From NCBI RefSeq assembly GCF_014192015.1, contig NZ_JACHXJ010000013.1, positions 1-54,681 of the forward strand: a stretch of 54,681 nucleotides of DNA, in the 5' to 3' direction. Below are positions 23,378 to 33,520 of the stretch, one piece after another. Under the pieces are notes generated by a model. That model was not told the origin of the DNA. It did no database searches and worked only from the letters and a program-made list of their open reading frames with translations. The position numbers and the translations under genes are program-made. The stretch's first letter is position 1, and each line of letters opens with the position of its first letter. Origin of the DNA: Paenibacillus rhizosphaerae. GTDB lineage: Bacteria > Bacillota > Bacilli > Paenibacillales > Paenibacillaceae.

Positions 23378-25426
23378 TTAGTCGGTGAGCCACCGCTTAA
23401 AGTCGGACCACCAGGAGTGTTCCTCGGCTTTGTTTTTCACGTCGGGCTGTTCCTTCTCCCCGCCGTGAAGCGAGCAGTATTCGGTCGGTTCGGTACCGAC
23501 GATGAATACCTCGAGCTTCTTGTGGGGACAGTCGGCCGTGGCGAGCTTGCCGGATTCTTCATCAATGTAGACGCTGACGACGCCGCTCGGAATCGTGAAA
23601 ATTTTGGGCGGTACGTTCTCCAGCGCCTTCTCGGTATACTGGGCAAAAATGGGCGCTGCCCGGTGGGCGTCCGTCGTCGCGATCGTCTTGCCCTTGTCAA
23701 AACCGACCCAAACAGCCGTCGCAAGCTCCGGCGTATACCCGACCAGCCAAGCGTCGGTATCGGTCGTTCCGGTCTTGCCGGCCACGGGACGCTTCATGAT
23801 GGAGGATACCCGGTTACCGGTCCCGCCGGATTCAAATACGCTCTCCATCAAGTGCGTCAGCACGTAAGCCGCCGCCGGATCGACGACCTGCTCGCCCGCG
23901 GGCTTGGGGGCTTCGTAGATCACCTCGCCGGCGGCATCGGTAATCTTCAGCACGGCGACCGGCGGGATCCGCTTACCATTGTTGCTGATAACCGCAAAAG
24001 CGGAGGCCATTTCGAACGGGCTGATGGGCGAAGTCCCAAGCGCCAAAGAGGGGACGGACTCAAGCGGGCTGACGATGCCGAGCTTGCGCGCCGTGGCGAT
24101 CACGTTATCCGCCCCGATCTTCAGCATCGTATTGACCGCATAGATGTTGTCCGAGGCCGCGATGGCCTGCTCCATGTTAATCTCGCCCAAATATTTGTCT
24201 CCATAATTGCTGGGCTGATATGTTTTCCGGTTGTTGTCGTAGTGAAACAGGGTCGGTTCGCTGTTAAACGTCGTGAGACCCGTCATCGTCTTAGAAGACA
24301 AAGCCGTTAAATACATAATCGGCTTGAAGGAGGAGCCGGGCTGGCGCGTCTTGGCCAGCGCATGGTTGTACTGGCTCTCCTTGTAGTTCTTGCCGCCGAC
24401 CATCGCTTTGACATAGCCGCTTCGCGGGTCGATCGACACGAGGGCGGTCTCCAAATCGCTGGCCGAGTCCATTCCTTTGCCCACGGCCTCTTCAGCCGCG
24501 GCCTGGGCATGCGGGTCCAGGGTCGTATAAATGTTGAGACCGCCGTGATCGAGCATGTCCTCGCTGATGCCGAGCTGGCTGGTCACCAAATTTTTTACAT
24601 AATCCCGAAAATACGGCGCCGTCAGGTTGGATTTCTGCTGTCCCTGCGGTTTGATCGCCAGCTTCTCGGCTGCGGCCTGGTCCGCCTCCTTCTGGGTAAT
24701 ATCGCCGGTGGCCACCATGGTGCCCAGGACGATCTTCTGCCGCTTCTTGGCGTTATCCAAATGGGTGTAGGGCGAGTAATAGGTCGGCCCCTTGGGAATC
24801 CCGGCCAGCATGGCGCTTTCCGCCAGATCCAGCTCCTTGGCCGGCTTGCCGAAATACATCAGGGAGGCTGCTTCGATGCCGTAAGCGCCGTGACCATAGT
24901 AAATTTCGTTCAAATACATTTGAAGGATTTCATCCTTGGTATACTTCATCTCCAGCTGAGCGGTGTACATGGCTTCCTTGATTTTGCGGGACCATGTTTT
25001 TTCATGGGATAAATATAGATTGCGGGCAAGCTGCTGCGTCAGGGTGCTTGCGCCCTGAACCCGGGCCATATGCTCCAGGTTGACGAGTGCCGCGCGTCCC
25101 ATGCCCTCCAGGTCAAACCCAAAATGGTCGTAGAACTTGCGGTCCTCTACCGACAGGGTTGCCTTCACGAGCAGCGGTGAAATTTGATTGAGCTTGATGG
25201 GTTCGTAGCTGCGCCCGCTGGCCGAAAACGTGGCGATAATGTCGCCTTGACTGTCCAGAAGGCGGGAATTACGGTCCGTATCGGCAAGCGGAAGGTTTTT
25301 TTGATACAGCCAGCCGAGCAGAACGCCTCCCGCGATCAAGAGGAGGATGACCATGCCGATGAAGAGCCTGAGCATCAACAAGAACCGGTTTTTCCGTTTG
25401 GGCCGCCGTGTGAATAGTTTCGCCAT
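23378..25426 (-). CDS. pbpG: Class A penicillin-binding protein, PbpG (PBP2d)-like
   Basis: Polymerises and cross-links peptidoglycan. The 682 residues have a cytoplasmic basic N-terminus, one TM helix (about 21-40), a glycosyltransferase domain with Glu94 in VEDRKFYDHFGFD and GASTLTQQLARN, and a transpeptidase domain with Ser365 in SSFK, SDN at 425-427 and KTGT at 551-554. A short polar C-terminal tail follows. In B. subtilis the pbpG gene next to speEB is expressed in the forespore and helps spore wall synthesis. Here no convincing sigma-F/G promoter is seen upstream. ATG 25426 follows GGAAAGGGG. Confidence 0.93.
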   Translation of the reverse strand: MAKLFTRRPKRKNRFLLMLRLFIGMVILLLIAGGVLLGWLYQKNLPLADTDRNSRLLDSQGDIIATFSASGRSYEPIKLNQISPLLVKATLSVEDRKFYDHFGFDLEGMGRAALVNLEHMARVQGASTLTQQLARNLYLSHEKTWSRKIKEAMYTAQLEMKYTKDEILQMYLNEIYYGHGAYGIEAASLMYFGKPAKELDLAESAMLAGIPKGPTYYSPYTHLDNAKKRQKIVLGTMVATGDITQKEADQAAAEKLAIKPQGQQKSNLTAPYFRDYVKNLVTSQLGISEDMLDHGGLNIYTTLDPHAQAAAEEAVGKGMDSASDLETALVSIDPRSGYVKAMVGGKNYKESQYNHALAKTRQPGSSFKPIMYLTALSSKTMTGLTTFNSEPTLFHYDNNRKTYQPSNYGDKYLGEINMEQAIAASDNIYAVNTMLKIGADNVIATARKLGIVSPLESVPSLALGTSPISPFEMASAFAVISNNGKRIPPVAVLKITDAAGEVIYEAPKPAGEQVVDPAAAYVLTHLMESVFESGGTGNRVSSIMKRPVAGKTGTTDTDAWLVGYTPELATAVWVGFDKGKTIATTDAHRAAPIFAQYTEKALENVPPKIFTIPSGVVSVYIDEESGKLATADCPHKKLEVFIVGTEPTEYCSLHGGEKEQPDVKNKAEEHSWWSDFKRWLTD

Positions 25427-25741
25427 GTACTGTAGCCCCTTTCCTTACAAAAAGAATGGCATTTATCATTTTTCAGCGGAGCTGAATAATTCTATTTTTC
25501 GTAAGAGAAACTTCCGCCAAAGCGTGGTCAGTCTGCTATGAAAGAACGTCGAGGACATTTTCTCCTACTTTCATTATGGGAAATGCAGGCAGCAGATATT
25601 CACGCCGGGCCCGGGATCCCCGGGAAAAGCGTTCGGCCTCCCGGTCATGCAGGGCGAGGGGGGCATACAGGCCGCCGGAGGAATAAAAAGCCCGTGCTGA
25701 AGCGGCCTTAGCCAGGGGGAGAAGCGCAAGGAAAGTGTTTC
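25427..25741. other. Intergenic stretch between pbpG and speE, no gene seen
   Basis: Divergent spacer. It contains a GC-rich near-palindrome around 25610 (CCCGGGATCCCCGGG) but no supported gene. A frame of about 57 codons starting near 25538 lacks a ribosome-binding site and is not called. Confidence 0.5.
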
Positions 25742-25771
25742 TTTACACGAATTTCTTCTATCGCGTATAAT
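25742..25771 (+). promoter_or_regulatory. Promoter of speEB
   Basis: TTTACA (25742-25747), an 18-base spacer and TATAAT (25766-25771). A second extended -10, TGgTACAAT (25801-25809), lies downstream. A GGGATG-ATC-CATCCC hairpin (25846-25860) is in the leader just before the speE ribosome-binding site. Confidence 0.6.
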
Positions 25772-25894
25772 TCAAAGGATGTGTTTATACATCGGCAGTT
25801 TGGTACAATAAAGAAGATGTACGCGCTACTCGAGAACATGCGGCAGGGATGATCCATCCCTCCTTTATCCTGGGAAAGAAAGAAGGTAATGACG

Positions 25895-26722
25895 ATGGAA
25901 TTGTGGTTCACGGAGAAACAGACGCCCGCATTCGGTATTACTGCCAAAATCAAACAAACGTACGTAAATGAAAAAACCGATTTTCAGGATCTGGCCATGG
26001 TAGAGACTGAAGAGTTTGGAAATATGCTGCTGCTTGACGGAATGGTCATGACGACCGAGAAGGATGAATTCGTATACCATGAAATGGTGGCGCACCCGGT
26101 GCTGAATACGCATCCGAATCCGAAGCACGTTCTCGTCGTAGGCGGCGGAGACGGCGGCGTGATCCGCGAAATCATCAAGCATTCGAAAGTGGAAAAAGCC
26201 GTGCTCGTCGACATCGACGGCAAAGTCATCGAGTACTCGAAGAAATACCTGCCGTCCATCGCGGGCAAACTGGAAGACCCGAAGGTGGAGGTGCTGGTGA
26301 ACGACGGTTTCATGCACATTCATGAGCACAAAAACGAATACGACGTCATTATGGTTGACTCCACGGAGCCTGTGGGCCCGGCTGCGCCTTTGTTTGAACG
26401 CGGCTTCTACCAAGGCATCTATGAAGCGCTGAAGGATGACGGCATTTTCGTGGCGCAAACGGACAACCCTTGGTTCAAGGCCGACTTGATCCAGAAGGTG
26501 AACAAGGATGTGAAGGAAATTTTCCCGATCGTGCGCGTTTATGCGGCGAACATCCCGACATATCCTAGCGGCTTATGGACATTTACGATGGGCAGCAAAA
26601 AATACGATCCGCTCGAGGTGGACGAGTCGCAAATTCCGGAGATGGACACGAAGTACTACACGCCTCGCCTGCACAAGGCGGCTTTCGTATTGCCTAAATT
26701 TGTGGAAGATCTGACGAAATAG
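25895..26722 (+). CDS. speE: Spermidine synthase
   Basis: Transfers the aminopropyl group of decarboxylated S-adenosylmethionine to putrescine. The 275-residue protein shows GGGDGGVIREI (SAM-analogue binding), VDIDGKVIEYSKK and the catalytic MVDSTEPVGPA stretch. I take ATG 25895, eight bases after AAAGAAGG; ATG 25889 is too close to that site. speB follows 14 bases downstream, so the operon makes putrescine from agmatine and then spermidine. Confidence 0.97.
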   Translation: MELWFTEKQTPAFGITAKIKQTYVNEKTDFQDLAMVETEEFGNMLLLDGMVMTTEKDEFVYHEMVAHPVLNTHPNPKHVLVVGGGDGGVIREIIKHSKVEKAVLVDIDGKVIEYSKKYLPSIAGKLEDPKVEVLVNDGFMHIHEHKNEYDVIMVDSTEPVGPAAPLFERGFYQGIYEALKDDGIFVAQTDNPWFKADLIQKVNKDVKEIFPIVRVYAANIPTYPSGLWTFTMGSKKYDPLEVDESQIPEMDTKYYTPRLHKAAFVLPKFVEDLTK

Positions 26723-26736
26723 GGGGAAGCAACATC

Positions 26737-27606
26737 ATGAAACTAGACCAAGCTTATTCGGGCAACGTATTTATTTGCAGCTCGGACGATTACGAAAATT
26801 CCAAGGCGGTCATTTACGGCATGCCGATGGACTACACGGTCAGCTTCCGTCCGGGATCCCGGTTCGGTCCGGCGCACATCCGTCAGGCTTCCGTGGGTCT
26901 GGAGGAATACAGCCCTTACTTGGATAAAAGCATTCTGGATCTCAAATACTTCGACGCCGGCGATCTTCTGCTGCCGTTCGGCAATGCAGGACGCAGTCTC
27001 GAAGTTATCGGCGAGTACGTGGGGAAACTGCTCAGTGACGATAAATTTCCAATCGGGCTCGGCGGTGAGCACCTGGTGACCTGGCCGGTCATCCAGCAAA
27101 TGTACGCGAAGTATCCGGATCTGATCCTGATCCATATCGACGCGCATGCCGACCTTCGCGAACAGTACGAGGGCGAGCCGCTGTCACACTCGACGCCGGT
27201 CCGCAAAGCGGCCGGGCTGATGGGCGGCAAGAACATCTACCAATTTGGCATCCGCTCCGGTTCGCGCGAGGAGTTCCAGTACGCCCGTGAGAACATCAAC
27301 TTCTATCCGTTCGACGTGGCGGCTCCTCTTCGGGAAGCCCTGCCGCAAATGGGCAATCGTCCCGTATACGTTACGATCGACATCGACGTGCTCGATCCGT
27401 CGGCGGCGCCGGGAACGGGAACCGCGGAAGCGGGCGGCATCACCTCCAAGGAATTGCTGGAGGCGGTGCACCTGATCGCCAATTCCGAAGTTAACGTGGT
27501 GGGCTGCGACTTGGTGGAAGTGGCGCCCGTCTATGATCATTCGGAGCAGACCCAGATCGTGGCGGCAAAGCTGATTCGCGAGATGCTGCTCGGATTTGTA
27601 AAATAA
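26737..27606 (+). CDS. speB: Agmatinase
   Basis: Hydrolyses agmatine to putrescine and urea. The 289-residue ureohydrolase shows the manganese ligands in GGEHLV, DAHADLR and DIDVLDPSAAPGTGTAEAGG, all in standard order. Arginine decarboxylase, the previous step, is not in the window. The gene follows speE closely and is ended by a strong terminator. The pairing speE-speB is as in B. subtilis. Confidence 0.97.
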   Translation: MKLDQAYSGNVFICSSDDYENSKAVIYGMPMDYTVSFRPGSRFGPAHIRQASVGLEEYSPYLDKSILDLKYFDAGDLLLPFGNAGRSLEVIGEYVGKLLSDDKFPIGLGGEHLVTWPVIQQMYAKYPDLILIHIDAHADLREQYEGEPLSHSTPVRKAAGLMGGKNIYQFGIRSGSREEFQYARENINFYPFDVAAPLREALPQMGNRPVYVTIDIDVLDPSAAPGTGTAEAGGITSKELLEAVHLIANSEVNVVGCDLVEVAPVYDHSEQTQIVAAKLIREMLLGFVK

Positions 27607-27615
27607 TCGAACGCA

Positions 27616-27651
27616 AAGAAGCACCCGCTAATAACCGGGTGCTTCTTTTTT
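27616..27651. terminator. Terminator after speB
   Basis: AAGAAGCACCCG (27616-27627) pairs with CGGGTGCTTCTT (27636-27647), followed by T. It lies between convergent speB and the solute-binding protein gene. Confidence 0.92.
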
Positions 27652-27703
27652 ATGCCTTCGGACGAAGGCGTAATCCGAATTCCTTCTAGGGGGAAGCTGC
27701 AAG

Positions 27704-28993
27704 TTAGTCCAAGCTCTTGCTCAGCTTGACGATCTGGTTCCAGCCGTCGTCGATGCTGATTTTTCCGAACATGATTGACTGTGTGATGTTGTCGTATTCC
27801 TTCGTGAAATTGGCCCAGCCGCCCTTGTTGCCTGGACCCGGGTCGAACGCGGCCCCGTCTTTGGACACTTCGTTGATCAGGCCCAAGGCGTTTTTGTCGA
27901 CATCGGTGAACTTAGGCTCGAGTGCATCGGCGACGGTCTTGTTAACCGGGATTCCGCGGGAAGTGCCGAGGATATCGCCGGCTTCCTGGCTGTTGACGAA
28001 CCAATCGATAAATTTCTTCGCTTCCTCTTTGTATTGGCTGTTGGGGCTGACGCTCCAATACATGGAGGCTTTCAGCCATCCGCCCGCCTGTGTCCCCCGA
28101 GGCTGGGTCGTCAGCGCCATAACGCCCGGTTTCAGGGCGTCCGTTCCGCCGAATTCCGCGGCATGCGCGCCCCGGAGCAGAATTTTCTCCTGAATGAGCA
28201 GATCCATCTGCGCGTCCTGCGATTTATCCGACACCGTCACATCCGGCGGGGGCACGAGATGGTCCTTGCGCAGCTGAGCCCATTTGTTCATCCAATCTTT
28301 CCAGGTGGCTTCGTCATAGTGGAACTTTCCGTCTTTGCTCATCGAGAAGCCTTTGCCCATGCTCAATTGATAGGTCATGTAGGATGCGCTGTCTGCCGTC
28401 AAATCCCGGGTCAGGTATTGGTCTTTGGCCAATTTCGGCTTCAGGTCGCGTGCCATGGCGAAAAACTCATCCCATGTCTTGGGAGGCTGAACCCCGAGGC
28501 TGTCCATGATCGTCTTGTTGTATACCATACCCCAGGCGTTGTTGCCGAGAGGCATCGCGTACAGCTTGCCTTGATAGGTGCCTGTTTCGAGCAAGGCCTT
28601 GTCGATGTTATCCGTTGGAATGGACGAGAGATCCTCCAATCGGCCGCTGGAGGCCCAGTCGTTGAACCAGGCGGCATCCATTTGGAAAATATCCGGCGTG
28701 TTTTTACCTGCGGACTGGGTCGAGAGCTTGTCTTGGTATCCGTCGAACGACTGGTATTCCGGCTCGAACGTGATACCCGGATTGTTTTTGGAGTATAAAT
28801 CAAGCGCTTTCAAAGTTGCATCGTGACGGGCCTGCGAGCCCCACCACATGATCCGCAGCGTGATGGACTTGCCGTTTCCGGTGCCCGCAGCTCCGGTTTC
28901 TTCCTTCTTGACCCCGCTGCAGGCGGACAGAACGAGGGACAGCATAAGGACGGCCGCAGTGCCTGCGGCAAGACGTTGCCATGATTTTCTCAT
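27704..28993 (-). CDS. Sugar ABC transporter solute-binding lipoprotein
   Basis: Captures a sugar outside the cell for the two permeases upstream in the same gene string. The 429 residues start with a lipoprotein signal (lipobox LSAC, Cys25), followed by a family-1 extracellular solute-binding fold with ITLRIMWWGSQARHDAT, TPDIFQMDAAWFNDW and GWANFTKEYDNITQ. ATG 28993 lies after AGGGAGG. It comes last after permease F, permease G, kinase and regulator. The ligand cannot be read from sequence; no glycoside hydrolase is nearby. Confidence 0.93.
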   Translation of the reverse strand: MRKSWQRLAAGTAAVLMLSLVLSACSGVKKEETGAAGTGNGKSITLRIMWWGSQARHDATLKALDLYSKNNPGITFEPEYQSFDGYQDKLSTQSAGKNTPDIFQMDAAWFNDWASSGRLEDLSSIPTDNIDKALLETGTYQGKLYAMPLGNNAWGMVYNKTIMDSLGVQPPKTWDEFFAMARDLKPKLAKDQYLTRDLTADSASYMTYQLSMGKGFSMSKDGKFHYDEATWKDWMNKWAQLRKDHLVPPPDVTVSDKSQDAQMDLLIQEKILLRGAHAAEFGGTDALKPGVMALTTQPRGTQAGGWLKASMYWSVSPNSQYKEEAKKFIDWFVNSQEAGDILGTSRGIPVNKTVADALEPKFTDVDKNALGLINEVSKDGAAFDPGPGNKGGWANFTKEYDNITQSIMFGKISIDDGWNQIVKLSKSLD

Positions 28994-29129
28994 CGATTGA
29001 ACCTCCCTTAAGTAACAGATCTCCTTCTTGCTCTAAGGTACCAAGCCTAGGGACACCCGCGTAGCAGACAATGTAACAAATCATTTCAGTATTTTACGAA
29101 TATCGGTGAACCGCCGGCATGAGGCTGCA

Positions 29130-30749
29130 TTACGCCCGGTAGAACTCGGTCGGACTGCGGCCGGTATGCTTTTTGAACAGCGTAGTAAAGTACGGAACGT
29201 TGCGGTATCCGACCCGCTCGGCAATTTCGGCGATGAGCAGCTTCTTCTCCAGGACCATGCTCTTGGCCTTTTCCATCCGGACCCGGGTTAAATAATCGCC
29301 GAACGTCTCGCCGGTAAACTGGCGGAACAGGGTGCTCAAATAATTTTTGGATATATAGACCTGATCGGCGACATCCTGGAGATGGATATTTTCGGCGTAA
29401 TGCTCGTGAATGTACTGAATGATAAAATCCACCGTTTCCTTATGCTTCAGGTTCTCATTGGGGGTAAACCGGCGGCAGATCCGCTTCACTTTCTCCGCCA
29501 CCCATGCTTTCCATTGCTCCGCGTTCTCCATCAATCCCAGCTCCTTGGACAGCTCCGCTGGAGGCAGCTCGTCGTCAAGCTTGAGGCCGGAATCGTACAG
29601 CGTGAAGGAGAGGATGGCAAACAGCTGTGTTCCGAGGGCTGCCAGCTCGCCGGGGGAGAGCTGTGCCACGCCGCTGTCGCTGCTTGCGAAATCCTCCAGC
29701 GCCAGCAGGGCCCGCGGCTCATCGAAGGTCCGAACTGCATCCGCCATTTCCTGAAAAAATCGGACCGGCCGCACATTGCGCGCTGCCGGGTGCCGGAAAC
29801 CGCCTTCGGTGTAGACGTAGACGCAGGGATGGTTTGCATCCGGCTCGCGCCGCTCGGCCAACGCCTGAAAGGCCTCTTCCGTGGAATCCGCAATAGCCGT
29901 CCAATCATCTTTCCGGAGGCCCGCCCCGATACGCAGCTTGACCTGAAGGTAACGGTCCACCGTCTCAATGATGCGCCCGGCCAATGCCAGCACCTCGGAG
30001 CGAAACGCTTCTGCGGGCCAGGAGAGGGGCTTATACAGCAGCAGGGTCATATGATGACTATGCAGCTCTAGAAAGTAGCTCCTCAGCCCGTCCTGCCTGG
30101 CCAGCTCCTCGACCGTATTACCGACGGCAAAGCGGAACAGGTGCCAGTCCCGGGCCGAGATGCCCTCGGTCCGGCCCTGCCGCTTGATTTCCAGAGCCAG
30201 CATCATGAACTGGGCGCCTTTCCAGCCAAGCCGGTCCAGCATCCGGTACGGCCCGGTCAGCGGGGAAAAGGTCCCGCCCGTCAGGGCCGATTTCACCCAT
30301 TCCCGCTCCAGGTAAGGCTCGTACTGCATCAGCCGGTCCTGAAGCTCCTGTTCGCGGTGCTCTGCCGCTCTTTTCTCCGACAATTCGGCGATTACGCGCT
30401 GCAGTACCTCGCGGATGGTTGCCGGTGAGGCCGGTTTGGGCAAATAATCGTCGACCTGCAGCCGCAGTGCTTTACGGGCATAATCAAAGTCCGAATATCC
30501 ACTTAAGATGATGATTTTGCCGTCAAACTGCTGCTTGCGAAGCTGTTCGATCATCTCCAGCCCGTTCATGACCGGCATATAGATGTCCGTAATGACGATG
30601 TCCGGTTTGGCAGTTCTGATCAGCCGGAGCCCCTCTTCACCGTCCATGGCCTCCCCGATGGGACGGATGCCGAGCTGCTCCCAGGGAATGAGCCGCGACA
30701 TCCCCCCGAGCACCTGCCGGTCGTCATCCACGATTGCGAGCGTCCACAT
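29130..30749 (-). CDS. YesN/AraC-type response regulator
   Basis: A two-component regulator likely controlling the sugar transporter genes around it. The 539 residues have an N-terminal receiver domain with phospho-acceptor Asp55 (VITDIYMPVMNG) and Lys in YLPKPAS, a long middle region of unknown fold, and a C-terminal AraC-type double helix-turn-helix (LQDVADQVYISKNYLSTLFRQ and IAEIAERVGYRNVPYFTTLF). ATG 30749 is eight bases after AGGAGG; the preceding GTG is also possible. It overlaps the end of the kinase gene, so the pair is coupled. Confidence 0.93.
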   Translation of the reverse strand: MWTLAIVDDDRQVLGGMSRLIPWEQLGIRPIGEAMDGEEGLRLIRTAKPDIVITDIYMPVMNGLEMIEQLRKQQFDGKIIILSGYSDFDYARKALRLQVDDYLPKPASPATIREVLQRVIAELSEKRAAEHREQELQDRLMQYEPYLEREWVKSALTGGTFSPLTGPYRMLDRLGWKGAQFMMLALEIKRQGRTEGISARDWHLFRFAVGNTVEELARQDGLRSYFLELHSHHMTLLLYKPLSWPAEAFRSEVLALAGRIIETVDRYLQVKLRIGAGLRKDDWTAIADSTEEAFQALAERREPDANHPCVYVYTEGGFRHPAARNVRPVRFFQEMADAVRTFDEPRALLALEDFASSDSGVAQLSPGELAALGTQLFAILSFTLYDSGLKLDDELPPAELSKELGLMENAEQWKAWVAEKVKRICRRFTPNENLKHKETVDFIIQYIHEHYAENIHLQDVADQVYISKNYLSTLFRQFTGETFGDYLTRVRMEKAKSMVLEKKLLIAEIAERVGYRNVPYFTTLFKKHTGRSPTEFYRA

Positions 30750-32511
30750 CACTTCGTCCTCCTTCCAAATCCAGCTGCTGCGTCAGCTTCGGAAGATAAA
30801 TTTCCGCCTCGGTTCCTGATCCGTCGGTGCGGTTCCGTAGTGATACGCCGAAGGGCGGACCGAAAAATACTTGAATGCGCTCGGTTACATTACGGATGCC
30901 ATATCCGCCTGCCGGATGGCGCCGCCGGGTCTTCCAGTCATCCCGGAGGCCGACGCCGTCATCCCGGATCCGGATCCGGATGCCACGGTCCTCGTGTGCG
31001 GCATACAGGACGACTCGGCCATGGCAGCGTCCATGGAAGCCGTGCACGATAGCGTTTTCCACGAAGGGCTGCAGGGTCAGCTTCGGAATCAGCAGCTGGC
31101 GCAGATCCTCCGGACAGTCGATCTCCCATTCCAAGCCCTTGCCCCTTTTGAACTGCTGAATTTTTAAATAGCATTCGACGTGAAGCAGCTCATCCTGCAT
31201 CGGGATCATGGATTCGCCGCCTGACAACCCGATTCGGAACATTTGCCCCATCAGTTCAAGCACCCGGCTGATCTCCTCCTGGCCGGCCTCCAGCGCCATC
31301 CAATTTAGCTGATCCAAAGTGTTGTAGAGAAAATGGGGGTTGATCATCGCCTGCAGCGCCTTGATTTCCGCCTCGCGCTGCGCTTTGTACTGCTGCTCCA
31401 GCGATTGGTACAGCGTCTCGATCCGTTCGGTCAGCTTGCGGTAGCCGCTGAAGAGACTGCCAAATTCGTTGCGGTATTCCGTAGGCAGCGGCAGCCCCGG
31501 CTTTCCGGGATTGAATGCCTGCATCAGCTGAACCAGCTTCCGGATCGGCACCGTGAAATTCCTCGAAAGGAACAGCGTGAAGAACACCGACAGCAGGATG
31601 GCGGCCGCTCCGATTGCAGCCATGGTCCATGCCAGGCGGACACTTCCGCCAGTGATGTCCTTCCATGGCGTAAGCTCGACCAGCATCCAGCTGCCGGGGG
31701 CCGTACGGGACCAGACGGTCAGCATATTCTTCTCCGGAAGCGAGCCTGCCGCTTGCAGCAGCTGATGCGCATGACCGGCATCTCCGCTGACCTCCTTCAG
31801 AATGGCATCGATTTCTCCGGGAGGCGGAGCGATCCGGGTGTGCATGATCATCCGACCGCCGGAGTCGAGCAGCAGCCGGCTGGCCGAGGAATTGTCCTCG
31901 GTCAGGATATCCTGCAGAAATTTGACGCGGACATTGATGATCAGAATTCCCCGGTTGACCCCGTCCAGCGTCGTGATTTTACGGATAAAGCTGATGACCT
32001 GCTGCTTCCCCTGGGGCGAGCCGACCTCGCGCTGTCCGATCCAGACGAAGTCGGCTTTGTCGACGGCCGGATACCAGCTTTCCCGGCTGGCGTAAGCGAG
32101 CGGAAGGTACTGAATGTTGGCGTTGGGGTCGACTTGCAGCGGTTCGCTCATATAAATCTGAAAGGAGAACATCGAGCGGGAGCTGTTCAGCATCGGCGCC
32201 AGATAATCCCGGTTCAGTTCGTCCCTGGCCGTTTTGCGGGCATAATAATCTCCTTTCATCGTCAAATAATTGACCAGCGGGGAGTTGATGGCCACAGCGA
32301 GCGAGGTCTGCTCCACGGCGCTCATCTGGTCGGTGAGCTGCTTGTTCAGCTGCTGCAGCACCGCCTGCTGATACATGGAGGCGCTGTCCGCCTGCTCATT
32401 GGCGGAAAACCGGTAGCTGACGATCATCATGATGGTGATCAGGACCGCGATAAAAGCGGCAAAGCTGAAGAAAAACACATAATCGATACGGAACATGCGA
32501 AACGGATTCAT
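30724..32511 (-). CDS. YesM-type sensor histidine kinase
   Basis: Partner of the downstream YesN-like regulator. The 595 residues contain TM1 (about 10-33), an extracellular sensor domain of about 260 residues, TM2 (about 300-320), a HAMP-type linker, a His_kinase domain with the phospho-accepting His in INPHFLYNTLDQLNW, and an HATPase domain (PFVENAIVHGF, IRDDGVGL). The extracellular part probably senses the sugar or its binding protein. ATG 32511 follows GAGGGGAAA. Confidence 0.93.
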   Translation of the reverse strand: MNPFRMFRIDYVFFFSFAAFIAVLITIMMIVSYRFSANEQADSASMYQQAVLQQLNKQLTDQMSAVEQTSLAVAINSPLVNYLTMKGDYYARKTARDELNRDYLAPMLNSSRSMFSFQIYMSEPLQVDPNANIQYLPLAYASRESWYPAVDKADFVWIGQREVGSPQGKQQVISFIRKITTLDGVNRGILIINVRVKFLQDILTEDNSSASRLLLDSGGRMIMHTRIAPPPGEIDAILKEVSGDAGHAHQLLQAAGSLPEKNMLTVWSRTAPGSWMLVELTPWKDITGGSVRLAWTMAAIGAAAILLSVFFTLFLSRNFTVPIRKLVQLMQAFNPGKPGLPLPTEYRNEFGSLFSGYRKLTERIETLYQSLEQQYKAQREAEIKALQAMINPHFLYNTLDQLNWMALEAGQEEISRVLELMGQMFRIGLSGGESMIPMQDELLHVECYLKIQQFKRGKGLEWEIDCPEDLRQLLIPKLTLQPFVENAIVHGFHGRCHGRVVLYAAHEDRGIRIRIRDDGVGLRDDWKTRRRHPAGGYGIRNVTERIQVFFGPPFGVSLRNRTDGSGTEAEIYLPKLTQQLDLEGGRSDVDARNRG

Positions 32512-32683
32512 GGCTTTTCCCCTCCTCTTGGGTGCGGCGAGGCCATAGCGTTAACGCGCTGCTAACCCAAAGCGGCCGTCCAGGGCGCGCCGGGAGAGAG
32601 GCTTACGTTCACGATACGGTCCGGAAGAAAAGCATGGAATGAGCGAGTACCCCGTGGTTTTCGTTTATTGCGCTCCAGGATGA

Positions 32684-33520
32684 CTAGCCTTTCAGCCCTG
32701 ACGTTGCGATGCCCTCGACGAAATGCTTTTGCGCCAGGAAGAAGATCACGACCGGCGGCAGCACGGAGAGCAGGGACACGGCGAGCAGCTGACCCCACGG
32801 CACGGCCGACTGGGAATCGATGAACATTCGGAGCGCCAGCGGGACGGTATATTTGTCCACGGTATTCAGATAAATCAGCGGACCGAAGTAATCGTCCCAG
32901 CCCCAAATAAATGAGAAAATCATGACCGTAATCAGCGCCGGCAGGGTCAGCGGCATCACGATGCGCAGGTAGATGCCAAACCAGGTGCAGCCGTCGATTT
33001 TCGCCGACTCGTCAAGCTCCCGCGGAATGCCCCGGATAAATTGGACGATCAGGAAAATAAAGAAGGCTCCGCCCATGGCCGACGGGACGATCAAAGGCAG
33101 ATACGTATTGATCCAATCGAAAGAATGGAACATCGTATACTGCGGGATGAGCGTGACCTGGCCCGGCAGCATCAGGGTCATCATCAGGATGGAAAACCAC
33201 AGCCCTTTCAGCGGAAAGGTCAGCCTGGCGAACCCGAAGGCCACCAAGCTGGCCGAGATGACGTGCAGGACCGTGGTCGCCACGTTCAGCTTGAGGCTGT
33301 TCATGAAGAAGCGTGTAAACGTATACTTGGGCAGCGCGTTCCAGCCTTCCGTATAATTCTGCCACAGCCATACTTTGGGGAACAGGGAGGGCAGGCTGAT
33401 CTCGGCTGTCGATTTGAAAGAGGCGCCGATCCACCAGAGCACGGGGTAGAACATCACAAAGCAGAACACGATCATCAGAATATGAACCAGCCAGTTTTGT
33501 TTTTTCAGAACGCCTGTCAT
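32684..33520 (-). CDS. Sugar ABC transporter permease, MalG type
   Basis: One of two membrane subunits of a CUT1-class importer. The 278 residues have six predicted helices and the EAA loop that contacts the ATPase (ELDESAKIDGCTWFGIYLRIV). The start ATG 33520 overlaps the stop of the MalF-type gene (ATGA) and lies eight bases after GGAGGG. A 172-base gap follows before the kinase gene. Confidence 0.94.
   Translation of the reverse strand: MTGVLKKQNWLVHILMIVFCFVMFYPVLWWIGASFKSTAEISLPSLFPKVWLWQNYTEGWNALPKYTFTRFFMNSLKLNVATTVLHVISASLVAFGFARLTFPLKGLWFSILMMTLMLPGQVTLIPQYTMFHSFDWINTYLPLIVPSAMGGAFFIFLIVQFIRGIPRELDESAKIDGCTWFGIYLRIVMPLTLPALITVMIFSFIWGWDDYFGPLIYLNTVDKYTVPLALRMFIDSQSAVPWGQLLAVSLLSVLPPVVIFFLAQKHFVEGIATSGLKG

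Noticed and set aside
25538..25710. Frame of about 57 codons between pbpG and speE
   Set aside because: No ribosome-binding site; Gly/Arg-rich composition looks like translated GC-rich spacer.
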